Positions 62,923-63,007 of a stretch of DNA of 63,007 bases are shown piece after piece (position 1 is the stretch's first letter; each line of letters opens with the position of its first letter). A program made the position numbers and the translations under genes. The notes under the pieces are model-generated. The model saw nothing but the letters and a program-made list of their open reading frames with translations, was not told the DNA's origin and ran no database searches. Source of the DNA: Gammaproteobacteria bacterium (GTDB taxonomy: Bacteria > Pseudomonadota > Gammaproteobacteria > Ga0077536); assembly GCA_020849475.1 (NCBI GenBank), contig JADLGE010000029.1, forward strand, positions 1-63,007, in the 5' to 3' direction.

Positions 62923-63007
62923 ATGTTCAAATTCCTCCGCATCGTCGTGCTCGCCTTCATCCTGGTCAACGTCGCCTTGAGCGCCTGGTTGACGCGCGCG
63001 CGCAGCA
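62923..63007 (+). CDS. Partial membrane-anchored protein, truncated by window edge
   Basis: 28 codons of a protein starting MFKFLRIVVLAFILVNVALS, a typical single N-terminal transmembrane anchor. The rest is outside the window, so the family cannot be assigned. It lies about 215 bp after the VOC gene. Confidence 0.6.
   Translation, partial: MFKFLRIVVLAFILVNVALSAWLTRARS

Overview
The window is a GC-rich gammaproteobacterial chromosome segment. This rests on conserved gene neighbourhoods: lptM-lysA beside trxA-rho, divergent tesA / ybbA-ybbP, slt-NDUFA9-like-cca, folB / plsY / tsaD, and the macromolecular-synthesis operon rpsU-yqeY-dnaG-rpoD followed by a CAT-anticodon tRNA. The genus cannot be fixed from sequence alone; TTG and GTG starts are common.

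Layout. 1-5.3 kb: glnA (cut by the window edge) with a probable sigma54/NtrC control region, lysA-lptM, trxA, rho. 5-11 kb: tesA-nudix-hinT on the minus strand, the YbbA/YbbP ABC system, hemH. 11-17 kb: yjbQ, a nitroreductase, slt, an NDUFA9-like protein, cca, a cyclase-FHA protein. 17-27.4 kb: msrA, a MidA-like methyltransferase, a pteridine-reductase-like SDR, a lipoprotein, folB, plsY, tsaD, rpsU, yqeY, dnaG, rpoD. 27.5 kb: tRNA.

27.568-53.213 kb is an integrated island of about 25.6 kb. It is bounded by an exact 15-bp repeat of the tRNA 3' end and begins with a tyrosine integrase. Its left part is a mobility and replication module: integrase, AlpA-like regulator, CHC2 zinc primase-like protein, DUF3987 protein, and a TTGCGAC repeat cluster. 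The cargo has three parts. First, a LysR-controlled luciferase-like monooxygenase plus an aldehyde dehydrogenase. Second, a fused HupE-type nickel/cobalt permease and TonB receptor, followed by a PepSY protein. Third, a PQQ module: NarX-like kinase, TonB receptor, quinohemoprotein alcohol dehydrogenase and LuxR-type response regulator, with a paralogous TonB receptor converging on it. The right end has a second AlpA-like gene and long hairpins.

53.2-63 kb returns to the chromosome: a cupin, a MOSC protein, two SnoaL-like proteins, an MBL-fold hydrolase, a GlxA-type regulator, a radical-SAM protein, and divergently a B12-dependent acyl-CoA mutase (separate large and small subunits) with a VOC epimerase-like protein. 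The mutase lacks residues that are hallmarks of methylmalonyl-CoA mutase.

Two housekeeping enzymes carry a missing essential lysine as written: LysA (PLP lysine is Thr) and Rho (Walker A lysine is Thr). Both are ACG where AAG is expected. The strongest candidates for new biology are the HupE-TonB fusion with a possible internal signal-peptidase site, the divergent B12 mutase cluster, and the PQQ/TonB module on the island.
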